From Symbiodinium natans (taxonomy: Eukaryota; Sar; Dinophyceae; Suessiales; Symbiodiniaceae), in the NCBI GenBank assembly GCA_905221605.1, contig CAJNDS010002804.1:1-64000 (forward strand): a stretch of DNA of 64,000 nt. Direction: 5' to 3'. Position 1 is the first letter of the stretch. Each line of letters begins with the position of its first letter. Made by a program: the position numbers and the translations under genes. Positions 20,701 through 31,066 of this stretch are shown piece after piece. The notes below the pieces were generated by a model. That model had not been told where the DNA came from and did not search any database. It worked only from the letters and a program-made list of their open reading frames with translations.

Positions 20701-22472
20701 GTCCCGGAGCATGGCCAGGGCATCCGATGGTAGCACGGGGCCGCTCTTGGAGGTGCGGACAGCACCGGTGGTGATGGAAGGCGGCACGGAGCGCTTGGAG
20801 GAGAGCAGCTCTGCATGCTGAGGAGAACGGCCAAGGAACTCCACCTTGCCCGTCTCGAGGTGGTAGATGCCACCCTGGATGTCCAAGTCTCCTTTGCGCA
20901 CCAGCTCTCGCAGAGGCTCAGAGAACTTCAGGAGGAAGTTCACGGAGTTGAAGACGTTCACCTTCACGGCATGGGCCACAACGGCCGCCTCCTCGGCTTT
21001 CGGACCTAAGTCCTCGCTGGCCTTCTGCGCGACCCCGGCCAGGCCCTGCAAGAGGCCTTCGAGAGCACTGCCTGGTGCTTTGGACGTGGCACCGGACAAG
21101 TAGGTTTGTGTCGCTCCAGCCACGGCACCGCACTGTGTGTGCCCAAGCACCAAGACCAGTTGAGTACCCAGCTTGCCAGTGCAGAACTCCAGGCTGCCGA
21201 CGATGCTACCCTCGGCATGTGTGCAGGTGTTGCCAGCATTGCGCAGCACAAAGAGGTCTCCAGGCATCGAATCGAAAACTGTGTCCACAGGCACTCGCGA
21301 GTCCGCGCAGCCTACGATGGCGCTGTGGGGGGCCTGGCCGCACTTCACCAAGGCCCGGCGCATGTCCTTGGACGTGGTCACCGCCGTGGGCGCACCTGCG
21401 GCGAAGCGCTGGTTGCCCTCCATGAGCAGCTTCAGCGCTTGCTCAGACTTGATGGCGACGTCGGCCCCGGTGCGCACCCCATGCGTGCCGCGGTCAGCCT
21501 CGCTGCTGCCCACCATAGAAGGCGGGACGGGCAGGCTGGACAGGAGCAGCTCGGACTGTTGAGGGCTTTCGCCCAAGAACTCCACACTGCCAGTCTCAAG
21601 GTGATAGATGCCACCATGGATCTGGATCTGGCCGCTGCTCACGCCCTCACGAATCGACTCACTGAACTGGAGCAGAAAGTTGATGGTGTGGAACACGTTG
21701 ACCCTCACGGCATGGGCCGCGATGGCATCTGCGTCAGCATCGGGGCCAATTTCTTGCTGGGCTTGCTGGGCAACCGCTCCAAGGTCCTGCAGAAGCCCCT
21801 GGAGCGCGGAGCCAGCCTTCTTGTTGGGAACTCCCTGGGCATCCAGGAAAGTCTTCGTCGCACCATAGACGGCACCGCACTTCGTGTGGCCAAGGACCAG
21901 CACCAGTCGGCTTCCCAACTTGCCAGTGCAGAACTCGAGGCTGCCGATCATGCTCCCCTCCGCGTGAGTGCAGGTGTTGCCGGCGTTGCGCAGCACGAAG
22001 ATGTCACCTATAGGAGCAGCACTCACAAGCAAATTCCGCCCGAAGCAAAAAGAGACTGTAGAGACTCTGAACAGAAAGACCGGAGCAACCGTGCCTGGCA
22101 TCGTGTCAAAGATGGTCTCCAGCGGTGCACGCGAGTCGGCGCAGCCGATGATGGCCGTGTGGGGAGCCTGGCCAAGCTCCACCAGCTCTTTGCGCACCAC
22201 GGCGTTTGTGCGGTTGGCCAGCGGTCGCCCGTCCACGAAGCGCCGGTTGCCGTCCTGCGGCTCGAAAACGGGCATGTTGCATTGAATTGTATGTTACATG
22301 TTCTCTTGTCATTCCGTGTGCTGCCTCGGCGCTTCTTATGCTAAACATGCGCCTTGAGAAGGCCGAGGGCTTCCTTTGGCTCCATCGGCGGGTCTGCCGC
22401 CGTGCGGACGGGCCGCACCGGCGGCTGGCTGCAAAGGGTCAGGGCCTCCGTGATCTGCCCAAAGAAAGACAT
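17742..22472 (-). CDS. three-domain beta-carbonic anhydrase, copy 1 (diverged 3' part)
   Basis: Beta-carbonic anhydrases interconvert CO2 and bicarbonate using a zinc held by Cys, Asp/His and Cys. Exon 1 (40 codons from 22472, '[13 protein letters not shown]') splices to the domain-1 exon at the 'DGNRRF' codons. The body (to ~20350) encodes domains 1 and 2 and the first half of domain 3, each with 'CADSR', '[13 protein letters not shown]' and 'GHTxCGA'. Later exons are at ~20190-20280 ('[15 protein letters not shown]'), ~19735-19830 ('[20 protein letters not shown]'), ~17925-17985 ('[19 protein letters not shown]') and 17742-~17840 (ending 'LKDKLLGA', stop TGA). Unlike copies 2-5, exon 3 ends '[11 protein letters not shown]', introns 3 and 4 differ, and the intron before exon 6 is filled by a 1.5 kb octamer repeat. 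All coding blocks appear intact, but expression with that intron is uncertain. No signal peptide is evident, so location is unknown. Confidence 0.85.
18010..19530. repeat. (GAGAGAAT)n octamer expansion inside an intron of copy 1
   Basis: About 190 tandem octamers: nearly pure GAGAGAAT with GAGAGGAT variants from 18035 to ~18985, then mixed with GAAAGAAT and a higher-order block containing AATAAAAGGATGAAAG, repeated about four times, to 19530. It lies between the exons at ~17985 and ~19735. The 594- and 519-residue minus-strand ORFs (Ser-Phe-His-Leu-Ile repeats) are read-through of this repeat. Confidence 0.95.
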
Positions 22473-23169
22473 GGCGGGGACCTTGGACGACCTCGGTTTT
22501 GCAGAGTTGCGGCAACAGAGACGGTCAAAAGATCATGGGATGCGCAAGCTTGTTTACAGTAAAGTAGCACGATGGGACGAGACCCCTGACATGGTGAAGG
22601 AAGGCCTAGCAAAGCTGACTGCAGCTGAGCAACTGGAGAGGGTTGGACTGCGGACAGGAGCGAGGAAGCAAAGGCTCGAGGGTGAGGCGGCGTGCACGTG
22701 CGCACGTGCCGCTGCGTCTACGTCAAGACACTCTCTACCAATGCTACCAGTATAACGGTGTAAATGTGATTTGCCTGCAGAGCATCCCAAAGGTTTCCTT
22801 TCGCTCTTGCTGCCAGACTCAGGTTTCGACTCCAGGGCACCACGGGTGCACACTGGGCCCTCTGGCGCGATTCGCGCTCCTCTTGTTAAGGGAAAAACTG
22901 GTGTACAAGCAGGGTTTGAATTAGGATGCCGGCGTATGCCAGCGTGCAGCCTTGTGCAGCGCCGAGCTTAGGGCATCGCCTGGCCATCGCGTCGGCTCCG
23001 GTTAGAGGGCCGCAACGCAGAGCAAGAACGCGCGAAGATGCGCGAAAGATGCAGGAAGAGTTCTTAAAATCTGCGTGAGGGTTAAAATTTCTAGAGATTC
23101 AGAGCTCCGCAGGTGGGAGCTCGAAAAAAATTGCAAGGCTAACGCCCATATGGGCCCTGTCCGCGAGCC
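22473..23169. other. array spacer between copy 2 and copy 1
   Basis: About 700 bases lie between the copy 2 stop and the copy 1 start. The same spacer recurs at 26316-27012, 30370-31066 and 34215-34911 with over 98% identity by eye. It must contain the polyadenylation/trans-splicing signals and any promoter, but none can be recognised. The plus-strand 133-codon frame (22354-22755 and its counterparts) is kept by sequence identity only. Confidence 0.7.
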
Positions 23170-26100
23170 CTAAGCGCCCAGGAGCTTATCTTTCAGAGAA
23201 GGAGCGGCAGCCATGGGCGACTTCAGCAGCTTGGACTGCGCCGGGCTCTCACCCAGGAACCTCACCGAGCCACTTCACAAGCCAAGCACGCGGAGCATCG
23301 CGCGGCTTCAATCCCCCCCACCCACCAGCCCAAACACGTGCTATCTCCTACGATCCTCGATACTACCTTGGTACGACTCATGGTATGTTGACCTGCGTGG
23401 TCTCATATTCACCTGTGCATGTGCGCATTGCGTATTGCATATGTCGGCCCAGGCTGCTGCACGCGGCCGCTTCCCAGGTCGTAGACGCCACCCTGAATCA
23501 CCAAGTCGCCGGTCTTGACCTCCCGTGGACAGACTTAGACACGACAGGGAGATTCACGACAGGGATACCATGATGGGAGTATAGGAACGTGGCATGAGAT
23601 GGTTTCATACTCGGCCTTCTGGCGGATGGGCTCGCTGTGCCTCGGGACGCTGGGCTGCTGGGGCTGAGCTACTCGGCTGGCAGTCCCCCGGCTAGTGCGG
23701 CTAGTTCGGCTGCGCGCTCATGTTTTCAGCATGTCCGGCCCTATGTATAGCTGCAGCCAAACGATGCTTTGCACGCGAGTGCCCTGCGTGCGATGCCAAG
23801 CTGCTGCAGCATGAAGTTGATGGTGTGGAATACGTTCAGCTTCACAGCATGCCGGGCAATGTCATCTTCGCTGGCCTGAGCCGGGCTCATGAAGGCTTCC
23901 AGTTGGCTGGAGATTGCAGTGAAAACTTATTGATTCCACTGCTACGGTAAAGCCCACTCCGTGCCCCGCCTTGCGTCCCAGCTCGGCGGCGGCGGTCTCA
24001 GCCACGGTGCTGAGGCCCAGGAGCAGCGCATCCAGAGCGTTTCCGCCCTTGCAAACCGCACCAGCGAGCATGAACCATTCCGCTCGCAGCGAACATCAGC
24101 GAACTGTTTTACCACGCACCAAAACAATCCAAAACATCCCTACAATATCCTACAATCGCACCTCTTCTAAGGCCCTCCAACTTACCCTGCAGGTCCTTCG
24201 CCCCACCCTGCTTCTTGGACTGCAGGAACGCACTGGTGGCACCCTTGATCGCACCGCAGTTCGTGTGTCCCAGAACGAAGATCAGGCGGGTGTTCAGCGC
24301 GCCCGTGCAGAACTCCAAGCTGCCGAGCAGGCTCCCCTCCGCATGGGTGCAGGTGTTTCCAGCGTTGCGCAGCACGAAGAGGTCCCCAGGCAGCGCATCG
24401 AAGACGGTCTCAAGGGGCACGCGCGAGTCGGCGCAGCCGACCACTGCCGTGTGGGGTGCCTGACCAACAGTGGCCAGGGCCTCGCGCATGCTCTGGTACA
24501 CCTTGCCAGCGACGGGGGCGCCCACAGCGAAGCGCTCATTGCCGTCCCGGAGCATGGCCAGGGCATCCGATGGTAGCACGGGGCCGCTCTTGGAGGTGCG
24601 GACAGCACCGGTGGTGATGGAAGGCGGCACGGAGCGCTTGGAGGAGAGCAGCTCTGCATGCTGAGGAGAACGGCCAAGGAACTCCACCTTGCCCGTCTCG
24701 AGGTGGTAGATGCCACCCTGGATGTCCAAGTCTCCTTTGCGCACCAGCTCTCGCAGCGGCTCAGAGAACTTCAGGAGGAAGTTCACGGAGTTGAAGACGT
24801 TCACCTTCACGGCATGGGCCACAACGGCCGCCTCCTCGGCTTTCGGACCTAAGTCCTCGCTGGCCTTCTGCGCGACCCCGGCCAGGCCCTGCAAGAGGCC
24901 TTCGAGAGCACTGCCTGGTGCTTTGGACGTGGCACCGGACAGGTAGGTTTGTGTCGCTCCAGCCACGGCACCGCACTGTGTGTGCCCAAGCACCAAGACC
25001 AGTTGAGTACCCAGTTTGCCAGTGCAGAACTCCAGGCTGCCGACGATGCTACCCTCGGCATGTGTGCAGGTGTTGCCAGCATTGCGCAGCACAAAGAGGT
25101 CTCCAGGCATCGAATCGAAAACTGTGTCCACAGGGACTCGCGAGTCCGCGCAGCCTACGATGGCGCTGTGGGGGGCCTGGCCGCACTTCACCAAGGCCCG
25201 GCGCATGTCCTTGGACGTGGTCACCGCCGTGGGCGCACCTGCGGCGAAGCGCTGGTTGCCCTCCATGAGCAGCTTCAGCGCTTGCTCGGACTTGATGGCG
25301 ACGTCGGCCCCGGTGCGCACCCCATGCGTGCCGCGGTCAGCCTCGCTGCTGCCCACCATAGAAGGCGGGACGGGCAGGCTGGACAGGAGCAGCTCGGACT
25401 GTTGAGGGCTTTCGCCCAAGAACTCCACACTGCCAGTCTCAAGGTGATAGATGCCACCATGGATCTGGATCTGGCCGCTGCTCACGCCCTCACGAATCGA
25501 CTCACTGAACTGGAGCAGAAAGTTGATGGTGTGGAACACGTTGACCCTCACGGCATGGGCCGCGATGGCATCTGCGTCAGCATCGGGGCCCATTTCTTGC
25601 TGGGCTTGCTGGGCAACCGCTCCAAGGTCCTGCAAAAGCCCCTGGAGCGCGGAGCCAGCCTTCTTGTTGGGAAGTCCCTGGGCATCCAGGAAAGTCTTCG
25701 TCGCACCATAGACGGCACCGCACTTCGTGTGGCCAAGGACCAGCACCAGTCGGCTTCCCAACTTGCCAGTGCAGAACTCGAGGCTGCCGATCATGCTCCC
25801 CTCCGCGTGAGTGCAGGTGTTGCCGGCGTTGCGCAGCACGAAGATGTCACCTATAGGAGCAGCACTCACAAGCAAATTCCGCCCGACGCGAAAAGAGACT
25901 GTAGAGACTCTGAACAGAAAGACCGGAGCAACCGTGCCTGGCATCGTGTCAAAGATGGTCTCCAGCGGTGCACGCGAGTCGGCACAGCCGATGATGGCCG
26001 TGTGGGGAGCCTGGCCAAGCTCCACCAGCTCTTTGCGCACCACGGCGTTTGTGCGGTTGGCCAGCGGTCGCCCGTCCACGAAGCGCCGGTTGCCGTCCTG

Positions 26101-26315
26101 CGGCTCGAACACGGGCATGTTGCATTGAATTGTATATTACATGTTCTCTTGTCATTCCGTGTGCTTCCTCGGCGCTTCTTATGCTAAACATGCGCCTTGA
26201 GAAGGCCGAGGGCTTCCTTGGGCTCCATCGGCGGGTCTGCCGCCGTGCGGACGGGCCGCACCGGCGGCTGGCTGCAAAGGGTCAGGGCCTCCGTGATCTG
26301 CCCAAAGAAAGACAT
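23170..26315 (-). CDS. three-domain beta-carbonic anhydrase, copy 2
   Basis: Seven exons can be placed. Exon 1 is 26196-26315. Intron 1 (26098-26195) is 98 nt with a GC donor and GCAG|G acceptor. Exon 2 is 25938-26097. Intron 2 (25851-25937) is 87 nt with a GC donor and ATAG|G acceptor. The long exon 3 runs to ~24190. Exon 4 is ~23960-24045 ('[20 protein letters not shown]'), exon 5 ~23810-23910 ('[20 protein letters not shown]'), exon 6 23461-~23520 and exon 7 23170-23260. Zinc-site codons: CADSR near 25975, 25140 and 24425; HxxC near 25720, 24970 and 24255. Spliced length is about 720 residues, three times a typical beta-class domain. The exon-3 donor is ambiguous: GTAAG is nearby, but phase with exon 4 fits a GA donor better. 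Confidence 0.9.
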
Positions 26316-27012
26316 GGCGGGGACCTTGGACGACCTCGGTTTTGCAGAGTTGCGGCAACAGAGACGGTCAAAAGATCATGGGATGCGCAAGCTTGTTTAC
26401 AGTAAAGTAGCACGATGGGACGAGACCCCTGACATGGTGAAGGAAGGCCTAGCAAAGCTGGCTGCAGCTGAGCAACTGGAGAGGGTTGGACTGCGGACAG
26501 GAGCGAGGAAGCAAAGGCTCGAGGGTGAGGCGGCGTGCACGTGCGCACGTGCCGCTGCGTCTACGTCAAGACACTCTCTACCAATGCTACCAGTATAACG
26601 GTGTAAATGTGATTTGCCTGCAGAGCATCCCAAAGGTTTCCTTTCGCTCTTGCTGCCAGACTCAGGTTTCGACTCCAGGGCACCACGGGTGCACACTGGG
26701 CCCTCTGGCGCGATTCGCGCTCCTCTTGTTAAGGGAAAAACTGGTGTACAAGCAGGGTTTGAATTAGGATGCCGGCGTATGCCAGCGTGCAGCCTTGTGC
26801 AGCGCCGAGCTTAGGGCATCGCCTGGCCATCGCGTCGGCTCCGGTTAGAGGGCCGCAACGCAGAGCAAGAACGCGCGAAGATGCGCGAAAGATGCAGGAA
26901 GAGTTCTTAAAATCTGCGTGAGGGTTAAAATTTCTAGAGATTCAGAGCTCCGCAGGTGGGAGCTCGAAAAAAATTGCAAGGCTAACGCCCATATGGGCCC
27001 TGTCCGCGAGCC

Positions 27013-30000
27013 CTAAGCGCCCAGGAGCTTATCTTTCAGAGAAGGAGCGGCAGCCATGGGCGACTTCAGCAGCTTGGACTGCGCCGGGCTCTCACCCAGG
27101 AACCTCACCGAGCCACTTCACAAGCCAAGCACGCGGAGCATTCCCCCCACTCCCCTTGTGCAATCTGTGCATATTCATCTGTGCGAGTACCAATATGTGT
27201 GCATTGCATATATAAGTTGGTCCCGGCTGCTGCACGCGGCCGCTTCCCAGGTCGTAGACACCACCCTGAATCACCAAGTCGCCGGTCTTGACCTCCCGTG
27301 GACCCGAAGACTTAGACACGACAGGGAGACCATGATGCGAGTATAGGAACGTGGCATGAGATGGCTTCATACTCGGCCTTCTGGCGGATGGGCTCGCTGT
27401 GCCTCGGGACGCTGGGCTGCTGGGGCTGAGCTACTCGGCTGGCAGTCCCGGCTAATCCGAGCTCCTGTTTAATTAAACCCCCCATATTTAAAGAAATTTT
27501 TTTTGCCCGGATTCCCGCCGGAAGACTACTTTCCATTACGATGGATTTCGTATGGGCCAAACCCCCCACATTTAAAGAATTTTTGTTTGGGGGGGTTGTC
27601 AAATTTTGAAACTCTGCCTTTCGGAAAGCTTTTTCTTCTGCAGGGACGTTTGGGTTCTTATTGTTTTTTCATAGAGAAACCATACGGGGCCATGGTCCAA
27701 CTATTGCGGAACCCTGCCTTCCTTATTGGGGGGGGGGGGGGGGCCCCCCCCCCCAATTAAACAGGAGCTCGGATTAGTGCGGCTAGTTCGGCTGCGCGCT
27801 CATGTTTTCAGCATGTCCTGCGTGCGATGGCTGCTCTGAGGCCAAGCTGCTGCAGCATGAAGTTGATGGTGTGGAATACGTTCAGCTTCACGGCATGCCG
27901 GGCAATGTCATCTTCGCTGGCCTGAGCCGGGCTCATGAAGGCTTCCAGTTGGCTGGAGATTGCAGTGAAAAATTAGTGATTCCACTGCTACGGTAAAGCC
28001 CACTCCGTGCCCCGCCTTGCGTCCCAGCTCGGCAGCGGCGGTCTCAGCCACGGTGCTGAGGCCCAGGAGCAGCGCATCCAGAGCGTTTCCGCCCTTGCAA
28101 ACCGCACCAGCGAGCATGAACCATTCCGCTCGCAGCGAACATCAGCGAACTGTTTTACCACGCACCAAAACAATCCAAAACATCCCTACAATATCCTACA
28201 ATCGCACCCCTCTTCTAAGGCCCTCCAACTTACCCTGCAGGTCCTTCGCCCCACCCTGCTTCTTGGACTGCAGGAACGCACTGGTGGCACCCTTGATCGC
28301 ACCGCAGTTCGTGTGTCCCAGAACGAAGATCAGGCGGGTGTTCAGCGCGCCCGTGCAGAACTCCAAGCTGCCGAGCAGGCTCCCCTCCGCATGGGTGCAG
28401 GTGTTTCCAGCGTTGCGCAGCACGAAGAGGTCCCCAGGCAGCGCATCGAAGACGGTCTCAAGGGGCACGCGCGAGTCGGCGCAGCCGACCACTGCCGTGT
28501 GGGGTGCCTGACCAACAGTGGCCAGGGCCTCGCGCATGCTCTGGTACACCTTGCCAGCGACGGGGGCGCCCACAGCGAAGCGCTCGTTGCCGTCCCGGAG
28601 CATGGCCAGGGCATCCGATGGTAGCACGGGGCCGCTCTTGGAGGTGCGGACAGCACCGGTGGTGATGGAAGGCGGCACGGAGCGCTTGGAGGAGAGCAGC
28701 TCTGCATGCTGAGGAGAACGGCCAAGGAACTCCACCTTGCCCGTCTCGAGGTGGTAGATGCCACCCTGGATGTCCAAGTCTCCTTTGCGCACCAGCTCTC
28801 GCAGAGGCTCAGAGAACTTCAGGAGGAAGTTCACGGAGTTGAAGACGTTCACCTTCACGGCATGGGCCACAACGGCCGCCTCCTCGGCTTTCGGACCTAA
28901 GTCCTCGCTGGCCTTCTGCGCGACCCCGGCCAGGCCCTGCAAGAGGCCTTCGAGAGCACTGCCTGGTGCTTTGGACGTGGCACCGGACAGGTAGGTTTGT
29001 GTCGCTCCAGCCACGGCACCGCACTGTGTGTGCCCAAGCACCAAGACCAGTTGAGTACCCAGTTTGCCAGTGCAGAACTCCAGGCTGCCGACGATGCTAC
29101 CCTCGGCATGTGTGCAGGTGTTGCCAGCATTGCGCAGCACAAAGAGGTCTCCAGGCATCGAATCGAAAACTGTGTCCACAGGGACTCGCGAGTCCGCGCA
29201 GCCTACGATGGCGCTGTGGGGGGCCTGGCCGCACTTCACCAAGGCCCGGCGCATGTCCTTGGACGTGGTCACCGCCGTGGGCGCACCTGCGGCGAAGCGC
29301 TGGTTGCCCTCCATGAGCAGCTTCAGCGCTTGCTCAGACTTGATGGCGACGTCGGCCCCGGTGCGCACCCCATGCGTGCCGCGGTCAGCCTCGCTGCTGC
29401 CCACCATAGAAGGCGGGACGGGCAGGCTGGACAGGAGCAGCTCGGACTGTTGAGGGCTTTCGCCCAAGAACTCCACACTGCCAGTCTCAAGGTGATAGAT
29501 GCCACCATGGATCTGGATCTGGCCGCTGCTCACGCCCTCACGAATCGACTCACTGAACTGGAGCAGAAAGTTGATGGTGTGGAACACGTTGACCCTCACG
29601 GCATGGGCCGCGATGGCATCTGCGTCAGCATCGGGGCCAATTTCTTGCTGGGCTTGCTGGGCAACCGCTCCAAGGTCCTGCAGAAGCCCCTGGAGCGCGG
29701 AGCCAGCCTTCTTGTTGGGAACTCCCTGGGCATCCAGGAAAGTCTTCGTCGCACCATAGACGGCACCGCACTTCGTGTGGCCAAGGACCAGCACCAGTCG
29801 GCTTCCCAACTTGCCGGTGCAGAACTCGAGGCTGCCGATCATGCTCCCCTCCGCGTGCGTGCAGGTGTTGCCGGCGTTGCGCAGCACGAAGATGTCACCT
29901 ATAGGAGCAGCACTCACAAGCAAATTCCGCCCGACGCGAAAAGAGACTGTAGAGACTCTGAACAGAAAGACCGGAGCAACCGTGCCTGGCATCGTGTCAA

Positions 30001-30369
30001 AGATGGTCTCCAGCGGTGCACGCGAGTCGGCGCAGCCGATGATGGCCGTGTGGGGAGCCTGGCCAAGCTCCACCAGCTCTTTGCGGACCACGGCGTTTGT
30101 GCGGTTGGCCAGCGGTCGCCCGTCCACGAAGCGCCGGTTGCCGTCCTGCGGCTCGAAAACGGGCATGTTAATGTTGCATTGAATTGTATGTTACATGTTC
30201 TCTTGTCATTCCGTGTGCTGCCTCGGCGCTTCTTATGCTAAACATGCGCCTTGAGAAGGCCGAGGGCTTCCTTTGGCTCCATCGGCGGGTCTGCCGCCGT
30301 GCGGACGGGCCGCACCGGCGGCTGGCTGCAAAGGGTCAGGGCCTCCGTGATCTGCCCAAAGAAAGACAT
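27013..30369 (-). CDS. three-domain beta-carbonic anhydrase, copy 3 (MITE in an intron)
   Basis: Same exon set as copy 2, with coding differences of a few residues (for example EIGP instead of EMGP in domain 1, shared with copy 1). Intron 2 is 87 nt. Intron 1 is 6 nt longer by a duplicated ATGTTA. The intron between exons 5 and 6 contains a 320-bp element (27455-27774). The intron before exon 7 has a replaced segment (~27140-27215) unlike that of the other copies, and ~50 bases upstream of exon 5 (present in copies 2, 4, 5) are absent. The reading frame after splicing is intact: the terminal exon ends 'LKDKLLGA' with TAG at 27013-27015. Confidence 0.9.
27455..27774. mobile_element. 320-bp MITE with 20-bp terminal inverted repeats and TA duplication
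   Basis: The ends read ATCCGAGCTCCTGTTTAATT and its exact reverse complement, flanked by TA on both sides (27453-27454, 27775-27776). Copies 2, 4 and 5 show the empty site as a single TA in GGCTAGTGCGG (23693-23694 in copy 2). There is no ORF for a transposase. An internal ~30-base direct repeat (AAACCCCCCAYATTTAAAGAA form) and a G-run/C-run junction near the right end are present. TA duplication fits Tc1/mariner-type mobilisation, or a PIF/Harbinger-type element if the target is longer. Confidence 0.9.
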
Positions 30370-31066
30370 GGCGGGGACCTTGGACGACCTCGGTTTTGCA
30401 GAGTTGCGGCAACAGAGACGGTCAAAAGATCATGGGATGCGCAAGCTTGTTTACAGTAAAGTAGCACGATGGGACGAGACCCCTGACATGGTGAAGGAAG
30501 GCCTAGCAAAGCTGACTGCAGCTGAGCAACTGGAGAGGGTTGGACTGCGGACAGGAGCGAGGAAGCAAAGGCTCGAGGGTGAGGCGGCGTGCACGTGCGC
30601 ACGTGCCGCTGCGTCTACGTCAAGACACTCTCTACCAATGCTACCAGTATAACGGTGTAAATGTGATTTGCCTGCAGAGCATCCCAAAGGTTTCCTTTCG
30701 CTCTTGCTGCCAGACTCAGGTTTCGACTCCAGGGCACCACGGGTGCACACTGGGCCCTCTGGCGCGATTCGCGCTCCTCTTGTTAAGGGAAAAACTGGTG
30801 TACAAGCAGGGTTTGAATTAGGATGCCGGCGTATGCCAGCGTGCAGCCTTGTGCAGCGCCGAGCTTAGGGCATCGCCTGGCCATCGCGTCGGCTCCGGTT
30901 AGAGGGCCGCAACGCAGAGCAAGAACGCGCGAAGATGCGCGAAAGATGCAGGAAGAGTTCTTAAAATCTGCGTGAGGGTTAAAATTTCTAGAGATTCAGA
31001 GCTCCGCAGGTGGGAGCTCGAAAAAAATTGCAAGGCTAACGCCCATATGGGCCCTGTCCGCGAGCC

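Noticed and set aside
21106-22344. 412-residue plus-strand ORF opposite the carbonic anhydrase genes (also at 24949, 28997 and 32848)
   Set aside because: It is antisense to the catalytic exon, preserved only because the copies are nearly identical and GC-rich codons rarely make antisense stops. It also runs through intron 2.
22800-22850. tRNA B-box-like GGTTTCGACTCC in the array spacer
   Set aside because: It has one extra T and no matching T-arm, A-box or acceptor stem around it.
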